From Defluviitaleaceae bacterium (GTDB taxonomy: Bacteria; Bacillota; Clostridia; Lachnospirales; WRAX01), in assembly GCA_009780415.1 (NCBI GenBank), contig WRAC01000026.1, positions 1 through 37,555 of the forward strand: a stretch of 37,555 bases of DNA, written 5' to 3'. A program made the position numbers and the translations under genes. The notes below the pieces were generated by a model. The model was not told the DNA's origin and did not search any database. It saw only the letters and a list, made by a program, of their open reading frames with translations. Positions 15,304-24,400 of the stretch are shown one piece after another (position 1 is the first letter of the stretch; each line of letters starts with the position of its first letter).

Positions 15304-16135
15304 ATTATACGCCGATATGCACGTACATTCATATTTTTCCGACGGCAGTCTTACACCCGAGGAGATCGTTGAAGCCGCAAAGAAGAACAATGTCGGGGTT
15401 CTTGCCGTCGCTGACCATAACTTTCTGGAGGGTTGTCTGCTCACACGCGAACTGTGTGCCGATAATGGCATCATCTGCATTCCCGCCGTGGAGATTGACA
15501 CACTGGATGGGGAGAACCACTTACACGTACTTGCCTATGGGTTTGACGTGAATAACGCGCGATTCCGCGATTTCCTGGCTCATACGCGTTCAATACTGTT
15601 TGAAACCAACGATAAATTGATTAAGGCCATGGAAAAAGACTACGATACCATTTCCGCAGCCGATTACAACGATTTCATTTACGACAGGCGGCTTGGCGGC
15701 TGGAAGAGCCTCCATTACCTCATGGCAAAGGGACTGACCGCAACCCTCCGGGAAGGACTCATTTTTTATTCGCGGTATAACATTACCCATAACAAGATGA
15801 ATTATTCGCCGGTTAACGCCGCCGTGCGCGAGATACATCAAGCGGGGGGATATGCGGTGCTGGCGCATCCGGGCGAACATAACATGATTAACATGAACAG
15901 CCTTGACATTTTTCAAAGCGAAGCCACACGTATACTGGAATATGGGCTTGATGGCATAGAGTGTTACTACCCAGCCCATTCTGAAGCGATAACGCGGATT
16001 TGTTTAGACCTATGCAGCGAAAAGGATTTGCTGATAACAGCCGGCTCAGATTGCCATGGCTCATTCGGCAAAACAAGGCTCGGGGAAATGAACATACCGG
16101 TTGAAAGGCTTGTATTAAAAGACTTGCTTGCATAA
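15296..16135 (+). CDS. PHP-domain phosphoesterase
   Basis: The protein is a PHP-superfamily metal-dependent phosphoesterase of the YciV/RNase AM kind. Metal ligands are in the N-terminal HVHSYFSDGS, ADHN, AVEID, a later LAHPGEH and the C-terminal SDCHGSF. Likely substrates are nucleotides or short RNA 5' ends. The first ATG (15317) has no Shine-Dalgarno, whereas GGGAG (15284-15288) sits 7 nt before an in-frame ATA at 15296, giving M/IDKLYADMHVHS; most PHP proteins have a few residues before the H-x-H. I therefore place the start at ATA 15296, which would be rare; ATG 15317 is the conservative alternative. Transcribed with the transporter gene. Confidence 0.85.
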   Translation: MDKLYADMHVHSYFSDGSLTPEEIVEAAKKNNVGVLAVADHNFLEGCLLTRELCADNGIICIPAVEIDTLDGENHLHVLAYGFDVNNARFRDFLAHTRSILFETNDKLIKAMEKDYDTISAADYNDFIYDRRLGGWKSLHYLMAKGLTATLREGLIFYSRYNITHNKMNYSPVNAAVREIHQAGGYAVLAHPGEHNMINMNSLDIFQSEATRILEYGLDGIECYYPAHSEAITRICLDLCSEKDLLITAGSDCHGSFGKTRLGEMNIPVERLVLKDLLA

Positions 16136-16176
16136 ATTGCCATGCCTCCTAATAAAATATAGACAAAGCTCTATTT

Positions 16177-16243
16177 TAACGTGAGTTCGGCGAAGCCGAA
16201 CCGTTTGCGCGGCAAACGAAAATCCTAAGGATTTTTCACGTTA
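16177..16243. repeat. Cloverleaf palindrome: 8-bp stem enclosing three 7-3-7 hairpins
   Basis: TAACGTGA (16177-16184) pairs with TCACGTTA (16236-16243). Between them, without a single unpaired base, lie three 17-nt hairpins: GTTCGGC-GAA-GCCGAAC (16185-16201), CGTTTGC-GCG-GCAAACG (16202-16218) and AAAATCC-TAA-GGATTTT (16219-16235). All stems are perfect. No coding frame is evident. Confidence 0.85.
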
Positions 16244-16246
16244 TGA

Positions 16247-16281
16247 GCATAATATTGAGCGGTTTTTGCTCAATATTATGC
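16247..16281. repeat. 14-bp perfect hairpin upstream of the FMN-bind-like gene
   Basis: GCATAATATTGAGC pairs exactly with GCTCAATATTATGC around the 7-nt loop GGTTTTT. It starts 3 nt after the cloverleaf and ends 25 nt before ATG 16307, leaving the AAGGAGG site free. It may be part of the same element or a leader structure. Confidence 0.7.
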
Positions 16282-16306
16282 GAATATAATTTTAAGGAGG
16301 CGCCTG

Positions 16307-16807
16307 ATGAAAGGTCCCAAAATCATCGTTTTCCACATAAGACAACTGCTAAAGACCGCCGCGTTTGTGCTGGCTGGGCTGTTGATAATATTCCTGCTGA
16401 TATGGGTGCTGGCACCCAAAGAACAAGGCGGGCGCGAGCCCCGAAGCAGCGGGCAAAGCCCCGCCGCCCTAACCTTGTCGGCGGATGAGGCGTTCGGGCA
16501 AGTGCTGTACATACCGGGATCATACAGTTCGGTTATAGTCCTGGACGACAACAACATTTATGTAACCGTGACGGTTGATGCCTTCAGCATCACGGATGTG
16601 CGTCTCACGAACATGGCGTACGCCCAGCAGCGATTGTATCCCCTGTTCACACCCGTAATGGAGCAGTTGAGGCACGACATTTTATTGCACCAGACCACGA
16701 GGGTGGAACCCCCCGAAGATGGGCCGCAAACGGGGCTGCTGCTGTTGGAAGCGATAAATATAGCCATCGGCCAGGCCTTTGCCCATACGGTTACGACGGG
16801 TTTATAG
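16307..16807 (+). CDS. Membrane-anchored protein with FMN_bind-like domain (166 aa)
   Basis: AAGGAGG precedes ATG 16307. One membrane segment (about residues 16-35) is followed by a polar linker and a domain reading YSSVIVLDDNN, VTVTVDAFSITDVRLTN and LLLEAINIAIGQA. That strand pattern and the final helix resemble FMN_bind domains, in which a Thr near the end may carry covalent FMN; I do not see a clear SGAT flavinylation motif, so flavin binding is doubtful. The YkvI gene starts 1 nt after its stop, so the two are cotranscribed and may work together at the membrane. Confidence 0.7.
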   Translation: MKGPKIIVFHIRQLLKTAAFVLAGLLIIFLLIWVLAPKEQGGREPRSSGQSPAALTLSADEAFGQVLYIPGSYSSVIVLDDNNIYVTVTVDAFSITDVRLTNMAYAQQRLYPLFTPVMEQLRHDILLHQTTRVEPPEDGPQTGLLLLEAINIAIGQAFAHTVTTGL

Positions 16808-16808
16808 C

Positions 16809-17873
16809 ATGAAAGCCGGGATCGAATCAAAAAAGGCTTTGGCGGCGGCGGGCGTGTTTATAAGCCTGATGGTTGGCGCGGGTTTTGCCACGGGGCGTGA
16901 GCTGCTGACGTTTTTCGCCAAAAGCGGCGCGCTGGGCGTGGCGGGCTTTGCCGTATCCTGCGCCGTCCTTGCCCTGTGCGGCTGGGCGGTGATGGACATC
17001 ACCTTCCGGCGGCGTATAAGGGGCTACAGTGAATTTATGTCGCTGGTGCTGGGGAAGCGGCTGGGGCGCGTAATGGTTTTTTTGGTGAATATATTTATTT
17101 TTGTTATGATGGCGACCATGTTTTCCGGGTTTGGGGAGGCGATGACGCAGGCCGTTTCCTTTAATTACTCCGCCGGGGTAATATTTATGGCGGCTCTATG
17201 CTTCCTGACGTTTTTATTCGACCTGAAAGGCATTGTGCGCGTAAGCGCCGTCCTTGCGCCGGTTTTGGTGGTGGGCGGCCTGTTCTTCGGCATTTTTCAG
17301 GTTTTGACGGACACGGCCGCCGTGTTTCTGCCCTTCAGGACAGGTGCTTTTGGTTTTTTATGGCCCGCGGCTATTTACGCGTCGTACAATCTGCTTACGG
17401 CCGTCTCGGTTCTTTCAACCATGGGAAACGAGATTGTAAGCCGCAAAACGGCAAAACGCGCGGCTTTTATCTCGGGGGCGGTTATCTTTATTTTAGGCCT
17501 TGCGTTTTTAGCGCCGATTTACTTGAATTTCAACATGCTTCGGGATGTGCCCGTGCCGCTCCTGGCGCTGGCTGAGCGCGGCGGCGGCGGGATAGAAGCC
17601 GTTTACCTGGTGGTCCTCATCGCCGCCATTTTTACAACCTCCGTATCCAGCGGGTTCGCGGTTATAGAATGGCTTCATCCCCTCGTAAAAAAACGCCTGT
17701 CCCGCACAGCCGTCAAAATCCTTGTAACCCTCGCGGGCGTGCTGTTAGCCCACATCGGTTTCAACGCTTTCATCGAAAAGGCATACCCGCTTTTCGGTTA
17801 TATAGGTTTATTCCAAATCGCCGCAATCCTCTTATACTTCGCGTTTGGCGAAAAGGAAACGGCAGCGGCGTAA
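16809..17873 (+). CDS. YkvI-family membrane protein
   Basis: The 354-aa protein has about ten membrane segments and starts with AAAGVFISLMVGAGFATG, the glycine-rich first helix of YkvI-type proteins (APC/LeuT-fold relatives). Other landmarks are MDITFRRRIRGYSEF and the buried LLTAVSVLSTMGNEI. YkvI proteins are presumed transporters with unknown substrate. ATG 16809 lies 1 nt after the upstream stop, so translation is probably coupled. An earlier in-frame TTG (16779) is less likely. Confidence 0.85.
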   Translation: MKAGIESKKALAAAGVFISLMVGAGFATGRELLTFFAKSGALGVAGFAVSCAVLALCGWAVMDITFRRRIRGYSEFMSLVLGKRLGRVMVFLVNIFIFVMMATMFSGFGEAMTQAVSFNYSAGVIFMAALCFLTFLFDLKGIVRVSAVLAPVLVVGGLFFGIFQVLTDTAAVFLPFRTGAFGFLWPAAIYASYNLLTAVSVLSTMGNEIVSRKTAKRAAFISGAVIFILGLAFLAPIYLNFNMLRDVPVPLLALAERGGGGIEAVYLVVLIAAIFTTSVSSGFAVIEWLHPLVKKRLSRTAVKILVTLAGVLLAHIGFNAFIEKAYPLFGYIGLFQIAAILLYFAFGEKETAAA

Positions 17874-17878
17874 AAGCA

Positions 17879-17911
17879 ACGCAGGGGCAGGCCTTGTGTC
17901 TGCCCCTGCGT
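17879..17911. terminator. 12-bp perfect hairpin after the ykvI-like gene
   Basis: ACGCAGGGGCAG pairs exactly with CTGCCCCTGCGT around a 9-nt loop, 5 nt after the stop. There is no T-run downstream, so it may be a REP-type palindrome or an mRNA-end protector rather than an intrinsic terminator. It shares the AGGGGC...TGTGT...GCCC outline of the hairpins at 448 and 29175. Confidence 0.5.
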
Positions 17912-18007
17912 ACCGAACCAAATCCTCTCTGTTCAAGTCCTGTAAGATAACCAGAAACTTAGACATTCCCCGGTTTTCCATTGTCTATTCCTCCTCCGGG
18001 TTTTATC

Positions 18008-18475
18008 CTATTGTATGTTGTTTAATGTGTTAAAGAAAGCCCTTGTTTCATCAGGTGTCTGACCGTTAAGGAAAACCCAGCCGCCCTCAAGCTCCATAAC
18101 GATATACGGCGGGTTGTTACGGTGAATATAAACATTGCCCCGGCCATAACCCGCTACGTCAAATCTGCCGGCATAAAGCCTTGGGCTGCCCGTGCCCACT
18201 CTTCTGCTGACGGAAGGGAAATTCTCTATCATGGCTACGCTTTTTATATCGTTTGTTGAAAAGTTAAATGATCCCGTAAAAATACCCGGAGACTTAATTT
18301 CCGCCTCTGTCCCCGTAATAACAAGGGAAACGGCGTTTGGGCCTCCAAACAAAATTAAGCATATAAACACCGCAACCGCTAGCAAGGTAACTGCCAGCAG
18401 CACCTTGCCCAACTTTGTCTCCGTATTGAACGAGTAACCCCAGCCCACCGTCCGTTTCACAAAAAGCTTTTTCAT
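18008..18475 (-). CDS. Membrane protein with PH-like domain (155 aa)
   Basis: ATG 18475 (MKKLFVKRTVGWGYSFN) follows a GGAGGT site; the longer open frame overlaps the upstream gene and is not needed. One membrane segment (about 25-45) is followed by a strand-rich domain ending with FLNGQTPDETRAFFNTL, typical of small bacterial PH-like domains (YdbS/bPH type) in which a last helix packs on the barrel. It is the last gene of a GntR - DUF5808 - PH-like operon on the minus strand. Function unknown; probably envelope-related. Confidence 0.75.
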   Translation of the reverse strand: MKKLFVKRTVGWGYSFNTETKLGKVLLAVTLLAVAVFICLILFGGPNAVSLVITGTEAEIKSPGIFTGSFNFSTNDIKSVAMIENFPSVSRRVGTGSPRLYAGRFDVAGYGRGNVYIHRNNPPYIVMELEGGWVFLNGQTPDETRAFFNTLNNIQ

Positions 18476-18488
18476 AATCCTTACCTCC

Positions 18489-19580
18489 CTATATAAAATG
18501 AAAAACCAAACCAAGTTCAAGCAGAGCGTTATAAACCGCAAAACCCATCAATACCGCAAATGCCAAAACAATTATCACGGCAAACGCTTTTCCTCCCGCA
18601 GACGCAATATTCATGGTCATTCCGTGCCCCATGCGCTTCTCGACAAACGTTCTGCTGTCCTTTGGATTATTATATATCATAACCCCAAATGCCCAGCAAA
18701 GGTCGTCATCCTCATATACTTCCTTATTTACCAGCCCGCGCATCCTATTCCTTACGCCCCGTATCCTGTTATGCGCGCAGAATGTAACCGGGATAAGGAT
18801 TATACAGTATGTAAAGCTGATAGCGGTGATAATAATCTCCGCGTTTTTCGTATTATCCGCCGCCAATAGGAAAGTCAATGCCAAAAAGTAACAGCTTTGC
18901 AAAAACGCGATAATAACGCAGCACTTTGTCCATTCTCTTTTAAACACACGGTTCAACTCGGTATTTACCTCTGTACTGTCGCTGTACACCACCGTCCTGC
19001 TCTTGCTGTAAATAAAGTATATCATAAAAAAAAGGAATAATAAAATCAATCCGTTAATTGCTATGGGCCAAAAAAGCATTTCGCGGTTATCGCTAAATAA
19101 AATGATCATTATAGAAGCAACCGTTATGATCAATGGCGGAATAAACCATTTTTTAGATACCGGGAACGTGCCCTTCAGCCGGCTCACCTCGGTATCTACG
19201 CTGATGATGCGCTGTGTGCCCATCCACCATTCATTCTCTTTCTTTAGGCTGTAAAGCCGCATAAAATATTTGCCGACGAGTTTTTGGTTTAGCCAAATAT
19301 ATACGATAATCCACACCGCGAGATATAAAAGGATTGCGGAAGCATACCCTGAAAAAAACAATATCGGTGATGTAAGTATCAAAAAAATGAGCGCAAGCAG
19401 CGAGTGCGCTTCGCGGTATTTACTAATAATATTGATAACGGCACTGTTCTTCAAGACATGGCGCGGCAAAGCTACGCCTAAAAGAATATTACCGTTAGGT
19501 TTTTCACCTGTCCGGTTCGTCGAGTATATCGCAACAATTATTATAAGGGCGGCAAACATAAACGAAATTGTTAAAATCAT
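18489..19580 (-). CDS. DUF5808/DUF1648-type multi-pass membrane protein
   Basis: The 363-aa protein has about seven membrane segments. A C-terminal block DDDLCWAFGVMIYNNPKD, then FVEKRMGHGMTMN, is the DUF5808 motif (Trp, YNPxD and a VEKR-x-G sequence). Such proteins are typically encoded with YtrA-type GntR regulators. The start is ATG 19580, which shares its A with the TGA stop of the regulator gene (TGATG overlap). The next gene starts 13 nt after its end. Likely role: membrane function controlled by the upstream repressor; substrate unknown. Confidence 0.8.
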   Translation of the reverse strand: MILTISFMFAALIIIVAIYSTNRTGEKPNGNILLGVALPRHVLKNSAVINIISKYREAHSLLALIFLILTSPILFFSGYASAILLYLAVWIIVYIWLNQKLVGKYFMRLYSLKKENEWWMGTQRIISVDTEVSRLKGTFPVSKKWFIPPLIITVASIMIILFSDNREMLFWPIAINGLILLFLFFMIYFIYSKSRTVVYSDSTEVNTELNRVFKREWTKCCVIIAFLQSCYFLALTFLLAADNTKNAEIIITAISFTYCIILIPVTFCAHNRIRGVRNRMRGLVNKEVYEDDDLCWAFGVMIYNNPKDSRTFVEKRMGHGMTMNIASAGGKAFAVIIVLAFAVLMGFAVYNALLELGLVFHFI

Positions 19581-19975
19581 CAAGCCGTGCCCCCCGAATA
19601 AGACAGATTCAATTTGCTGTACACATCGGCACATACTTTCATAAAATCATCGCGGTTCATTCCCTTTAATGACGACTCCGCAATCAACAGCGTTAACTCA
19701 ATCTCCACCTTCTCGCGGAACCGGCCCGACAAATCAACCTTCGGGCTGACCTTTGCCCCGTGCCGCCGGTCAATTTCTATATAACCCTCCTGTTTTAATA
19801 TAGCATATGTTTTATTAACGGTCATTGTATTGATTCCGATATCCTCCGCCATTTGCCGAACGGTAGGCAGCCCCTCCCCGATTTTCAATTCGCCCCTGCC
19901 AATTCCCATAACAATTTGATTGCGGAGCTGAACGTAAATCGGCGTTGCGCTCGTTGTATCCAGTTTGATTATCAT
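19580..19975 (-). CDS. GntR-family transcriptional regulator, YtrA subfamily
   Basis: The 131-aa product has the N-terminal winged helix (PIYVQLRNQIVMGI, GEGLPTVRQMAEDIGIN, MTVNKTYAILKQEGYI) and then only about 55 residues, too short for a FadR, HutC or MocR effector domain, which is characteristic of YtrA regulators. The short C-terminus mediates dimerisation. These act as repressors of their own operons with membrane-protein genes, as here. A GAGGGGCAGG sequence precedes the ATG. A dyad symmetry on its own promoter supports autorepression. Confidence 0.9.
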   Translation of the reverse strand: MIIKLDTTSATPIYVQLRNQIVMGIGRGELKIGEGLPTVRQMAEDIGINTMTVNKTYAILKQEGYIEIDRRHGAKVSPKVDLSGRFREKVEIELTLLIAESSLKGMNRDDFMKVCADVYSKLNLSYSGGTA

Positions 19976-19999
19976 AAAACCTGCCCCTCTATAAAAAAT

Positions 20000-20048
20000 A
20001 AGTCTGACATGTATTACAAACTATAATACACATCAGACTTAGTGTCAA
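20000..20048 (-). promoter_or_regulatory. Promoter and inverted-repeat operator of the ytrA-like operon
   Basis: On the minus strand TTGACA (complement of 20043-20048) and TATAGT (complement of 20020-20025) are 17 nt apart. An inverted repeat, 20000-20016 against 20024-20040, pairs at 15 of 17 positions (AAGTCTGA..TGTATTA half-site) around a 7-nt centre and covers the -10 and most of the spacer. Its position suits repression by the GntR protein encoded just downstream. Confidence 0.75.
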
Positions 20049-20080
20049 GATATTTCTGATATTTTAAACCTTAAATCAAA

Positions 20081-20896
20081 TTATTTCTTCCTTACCGGAT
20101 GGCAAATCTCTGTCACCCATTTTTCGGGGTTGGGCTCATGGGCGGGGCTGACGTGGTATATGAAGAACATGGGGCCGTTATATTCATAGCCGTTGTCGGA
20201 AACCCACGCGCACACAACCTCGTTAACCTGGGCAACCTTGTCATAACTGCCCTTGCATACAGCCGACGCCATTTCGATAGGCCCGACTGTCTTGAAAACA
20301 ACGTTTGCGGTATTTTTGCGCTTTCCCTTTACGGCTAATTGAACCTCTACGTCCACATCGCTCTCCTTATAGCTTTCGTCATGAAAAACCGCCATGGGAT
20401 AGCAGGGGTTTTCCAAAGGCAAATCGCCGCCCATTTCCTCTGTCATCTGATCCCAAAGGATTTTTTCGTCGTTGTAGGCAGGAATGGTCTTGCGCAGGCT
20501 TGCCACATAACGCTGCGGCATTGTTTTAAGAGTAACGTCATACTTCATGGAATATTCATCCTCTCTTAGTCGTTTCATGGCCGTTTCAATCAGCGCCAGC
20601 CGGTCCCGGGCTTCCCGTTCCTGTTCCCGCACCTCCGCCAGCCTTACCGACAGAAAAGCCTCAAGCGCAAGGGGGTCGTGATATTGCCTTATTATCTCCA
20701 TAATGGAGGCAAGGCTGAAACCCATATCCCTTAGCGACGCAATGCGGTTTGCCGTCTGAAGCTGGGCGGGGGAGTAGTAGCGGTAGCCGGTAAAGCTGTC
20801 TACAGTACACGGCTTTAGCAGCCCCATGTCGTCATAATGACGCAGCATCCGGATGCTGATCCGTGACAGCTTTGAAAAATCGCCGATTTTAACCAT
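20081..20896 (-). CDS. MerR-family regulator with GyrI-like effector-binding domain
   Basis: Residues 1-70 are a MerR winged helix (KIGDFSKLSRISIRMLRHYD, GLLKP, TGYRYYSPAQL), followed by a dimerisation coiled coil (about 75-118) and a C-terminal GyrI-like/AraC_E_bind domain (about 120-271; GYEYNGPMFFIYH, PEKWVTEICHPV). This is the layout of BmrR/TipA-type multidrug or small-molecule sensors, which open their target promoter when ligand binds. AGAGGT precedes the ATG. It is monocistronic, with a promoter whose spacer holds a palindrome. The target may be itself; a drug-efflux gene is not adjacent, and the neighbour downstream is the YtrA-type operon. Confidence 0.92.
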   Translation of the reverse strand: MVKIGDFSKLSRISIRMLRHYDDMGLLKPCTVDSFTGYRYYSPAQLQTANRIASLRDMGFSLASIMEIIRQYHDPLALEAFLSVRLAEVREQEREARDRLALIETAMKRLREDEYSMKYDVTLKTMPQRYVASLRKTIPAYNDEKILWDQMTEEMGGDLPLENPCYPMAVFHDESYKESDVDVEVQLAVKGKRKNTANVVFKTVGPIEMASAVCKGSYDKVAQVNEVVCAWVSDNGYEYNGPMFFIYHVSPAHEPNPEKWVTEICHPVRKK

Positions 20897-20935
20897 GATT
20901 ACCTCTTGGATATATCCATATTTGAGCTCAATTCC

Positions 20936-20966
20936 ATTCTATAGTATGACACTGTGTCAGAGTCAA
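20936..20966 (-). promoter_or_regulatory. MerR-type promoter with 19-bp spacer and palindromic operator
   Basis: On the minus strand TTGACT (complement of 20961-20966) and TAGAAT (complement of 20936-20941) have a 19-bp spacer, the over-long spacing used by MerR activators. The spacer contains the perfect 13-bp dyad TGACACAGTGTCA (20947-20959). A 17-bp alternative with TATAGA also exists, so ordinary transcription cannot be excluded. Confidence 0.65.
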
Positions 20967-20984
20967 GGGGTAAAATAAACTTTT

Positions 20985-21401
20985 TTATAGAGCCTTCCCC
21001 ATAAACATCTCAAGGGGCTGTTCATAAGGCGGGATATCCAAAACAATGGCCCCCATATCCTTATACCCCATCTTGCGGTAAAAATGCTGCCCATCCTCAT
21101 TGACCTGGGTTGACACCATTATTATTTTATACCCCAGCAGTCTCATCTCGTCCTCCCAGTGGAGCATTGCCCTGGTTCCAAAGCCTTGCCGCTGGTAAGG
21201 TGGGTTAAGGTAGAACATCGTCAGAAAAGGGATAAAATCAAAGATCAGGTTAAATACCATTACACCCGCGTATTCTCCGTCATATCGTAAAATATAGCAT
21301 CTTTTATCCCGGACTTTCAGCTCGAACTCACTTTCAGACAGATTTTCCCCGGGGCAGACATTTTGCATATCAGCCATTGTCGCATAATTAATAGAAAACA
21401 T
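20985..21401 (-). CDS. GNAT-family N-acetyltransferase
   Basis: The 138-aa protein has the GNAT fold order: N-terminal strand-helix, a YAGVMVFNLIF beta hairpin, and the acetyl-CoA pyrophosphate-binding loop PPYQRQGFGTR (about residues 68-77; Q/R-x-x-G-x-G/A), then the NEDGQHFYRKMGY helix typical of the C-terminal half. The acceptor is unknown. ATG 21401 is preferred because GGAGGT precedes it; the open frame extends to 21440. It is followed by the MerR gene on the same strand, but that gene has its own promoter. Confidence 0.88.
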   Translation of the reverse strand: MFSINYATMADMQNVCPGENLSESEFELKVRDKRCYILRYDGEYAGVMVFNLIFDFIPFLTMFYLNPPYQRQGFGTRAMLHWEDEMRLLGYKIIMVSTQVNEDGQHFYRKMGYKDMGAIVLDIPPYEQPLEMFMGKAL

Positions 21402-21477
21402 ATAAACCTCCATTATACAATCGTTTGAGCCTGCGCGCACGCAGTTTAATGTTCACGGTATTATCGCCCGCAAAGAC

Positions 21478-24400
21478 TTAAAATAAATCCAAAGTCAATT
21501 GATTAGTCTCCGGCAGCCCTTGCAGCAGACCGTTCTTAACAAACAACTCCAACACCGTTTTCGATATCTTCGTTCTTTCCTTAAAATCCTGACGGGAGAT
21601 AAATTCGCCGTCTTTCCTTGCCTCCACAATGTTTTGCGCCGCGTTGCCGCCAAGACCCGCCAAGGTCATCAATGGCGGCAGGATGCTTTTTTCCGTGAGC
21701 ATGAAGCGGTGTTCATGGGATTTATATATATCAATAGGCAGGAAATTAATACCGCGGGAGTACATTTCAAGTATCAGCTCCAGCATATTCGCGGCGTTTT
21801 TATCCTTTGCGCTCGCGTCCCTGCCAAGGGCGTTTACGCGGGTAAGCTCGCGGCTTGCGGCTTCCGGGCCTTTACACATGGTCTCATAGTCGATGTCCTC
21901 GGTTTTTACGGAGTATGAGGCGGCGTAGAAGGCGAGTGGATGGTGGATTTTATAATAGGCTATACGCACGGACATCATAACATAAGCGACGGCATGGCCT
22001 TTCGGGAACAGGTATTTTATGCGGCGGCAGCTTTCTATGTACCATTCCGGAACGCCGGTCGCCGCCATTATCCCGGCGTCCTCGCCGCTCAACTGGGTAT
22101 GGGTCTTACGCACCCTTTCCATTATATTAAACGCCGTTTTCTTCTCAACACCCATGTTTACAAGGTATAGCAAGATGTCGTCGCGGGCGGCGACAATGCC
22201 GTTCAGGTTTGCCACCCCTTTTTTTATCAAATCCGCGCCGTTGCCCAGCCACACATCCGTGCCGTGGGACAGGCCGGAGATTTTCACCAGCTCCGTAAAT
22301 GAATTCGGGCGTGTATCGGCAAGCATCTGCCGCACAAAGGACGTGCCGAATTCCGGTATGCCAAGGGTGCCAAGTTCCTTGTGGCTGCCGTTAAAAATAG
22401 ATATTACCGCCTTGTCGCCCAAATCAACGGTCAGCGGGTCAACACCCGTGAACTCGTTTAAAAGGCGTATTACCGTCGGCGCGTCGTGCCCAAGTATGTC
22501 CAGCTTCATCAAACGGCCCTCAAGGGCGCTATTATAGTCGAAATGCGTGGTGGTTATGCGCGAATCCTGATTGTCGGCCGGGCGTTGGATAGGGCAAAAC
22601 TCGTGTATATCGTGTCCGTCCGGCACGATGATTACGCCGCCGGGATGCTGGCCCGTGGTGCGCTTAACGCCCACCAAGCCCGCTACAAGCCGGTTTTTCT
22701 CCGCATTGCGTTTTATCAATCCGCGCTCCTCTAAGTAGCCGTTAACGAAGCCAAATGCCGTTTTATCCGCCAAAGTTCCGATTGTTCCGGCCTTAAACAC
22801 ATTTTTTTCGCCGAACAGCTCCGTAGCGTGGGCATGTGCCTGTGCCTGATATTCGCCGGAAAAGTTCAGGTCGATGTCCGGCTCCTTGTCGCAGTCAAAG
22901 CCTAAAAATATCTCGAATTTAATCTCATGCCCGTCTTTTTTAAGCATATCTCCGCAAACGGGGCAAGCTTTATCAGGCAAATCGCAGCCGGATAAACCGG
23001 GTAAACGCTTGCTGAGTTCAGCGGCCTCCAAAGATTTAAAATCCGCAAATTTGCACTTTGCGCAGTAATAATGGGCTTCCAGCGGATTAACCTCCGTTAT
23101 GCCCGACATGGTTGCCGCCAGGGACGAACCGATTGAACCGCGTGAACCCACAAGATAACCTTTGTCCAGCGAACGGCGCGTCAAAATCCGCGCGGCGTTA
23201 TACAGCGAGGAAAAGCCATGCTTGCAAATTGAATCCATCTCAAGCTCAATACGTTGTTTTACGGTTTCCGGCGGATTTGCGCCGTACATTTCCATAATAT
23301 TCGCGTCAATTATCCCTTTTAACTGTTCATCGGAGCCCGGGATCATCAGAGGGAACGTGCCGCTTGGCAGCGGTGAGACATTTTCCGCAGTATCCGCGAT
23401 TTTACGCGGGTTTGTTATGACAACCTCGGCGGCCTTTTCCGGGCTTAGGTACGAAAATTCATCCAGCATCTCCCGCGTGGTGCGGAAGAACAGCGGGGCT
23501 TGCTGATCCGCGTCCTTGAAGCCCTCTCCCGCCATAATTATTTCCCGGTAAATACTGTCACCGGGGTTTAGGAAATGCACGTCGCATGTGGCGGCGACGG
23601 GCTTTCCCAAGGCTTCGCCCAGCTCAACAACCCTCTTGTTCAGCGCGATCAGGGCGTCTTCGGACGCAACCGCGCCTTCCCGCACCAGATACATATTGTT
23701 CTTATGTGTTTGCAACTCAATGTAATCGTAAAAATCCGCCAGCTCTTTCAGCCGCTCCATCGTTTCGCCGCGTAAAACAGCCCCGTAAAATTCCCCGGAT
23801 TCGCAAGCCGTCCCTAAAATTAAACCCTCCCGCTTTGCGGCAAGTACGGACTTGGGTATACGCGGGCGTTTGTAGAAATAATTCAGGTTGGACAAACTCA
23901 CAAGCTCGTAAAGGTTTCGCATCCCGGTTTGGTTTTTGACCAAAATAATGGCATGGTGATACGGCAGCTTCTTAACGTCAATATTACCGCCGCCCAACGC
24001 GTTTATGTCCTTTAAGCGCGAAACTCCTTTCTCAATAATCATTTCGCGGCACTTCAAAAAAATTCCGGCACAGGCCCCGGCGTCGTCCTCGGCGCGGTGG
24101 TGTTTTTTAAGCGGGGCCCCGCAATGCTCCGCCATTACGTTTAGCTTATGGCTGTGCAGCTCGGGGAACAAAGCCCTTGTCAGCTCAAGGGTGCAAACCG
24201 CCGTCCGGCTTGCGGTACGTCCAATTTTTTCGGCGGCGCGGCGGATAAAACCCACGTCGAACCTGGCGTTATGCGCCACAAGGACGGCATCTCCAGTAAA
24301 GTCCAGAAACGCGGGCATAACCTCGTTTATGCGGGGCTGGCCTTGCAACATCTGGTCGTTAAGCCCCGTGAGCTTCATTATTTTTCCCGGCAGAGGCATA

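Noticed and set aside
16185-16235. CRISPR-like repeat array
   Set aside because: The three units share geometry, not sequence, and there are no spacers or cas genes.
16177-16243. tRNA-like gene because of the cloverleaf
   Set aside because: Loops are 3 nt, there is no anticodon loop, no TTCGA T-loop and no acceptor-like 3' end.
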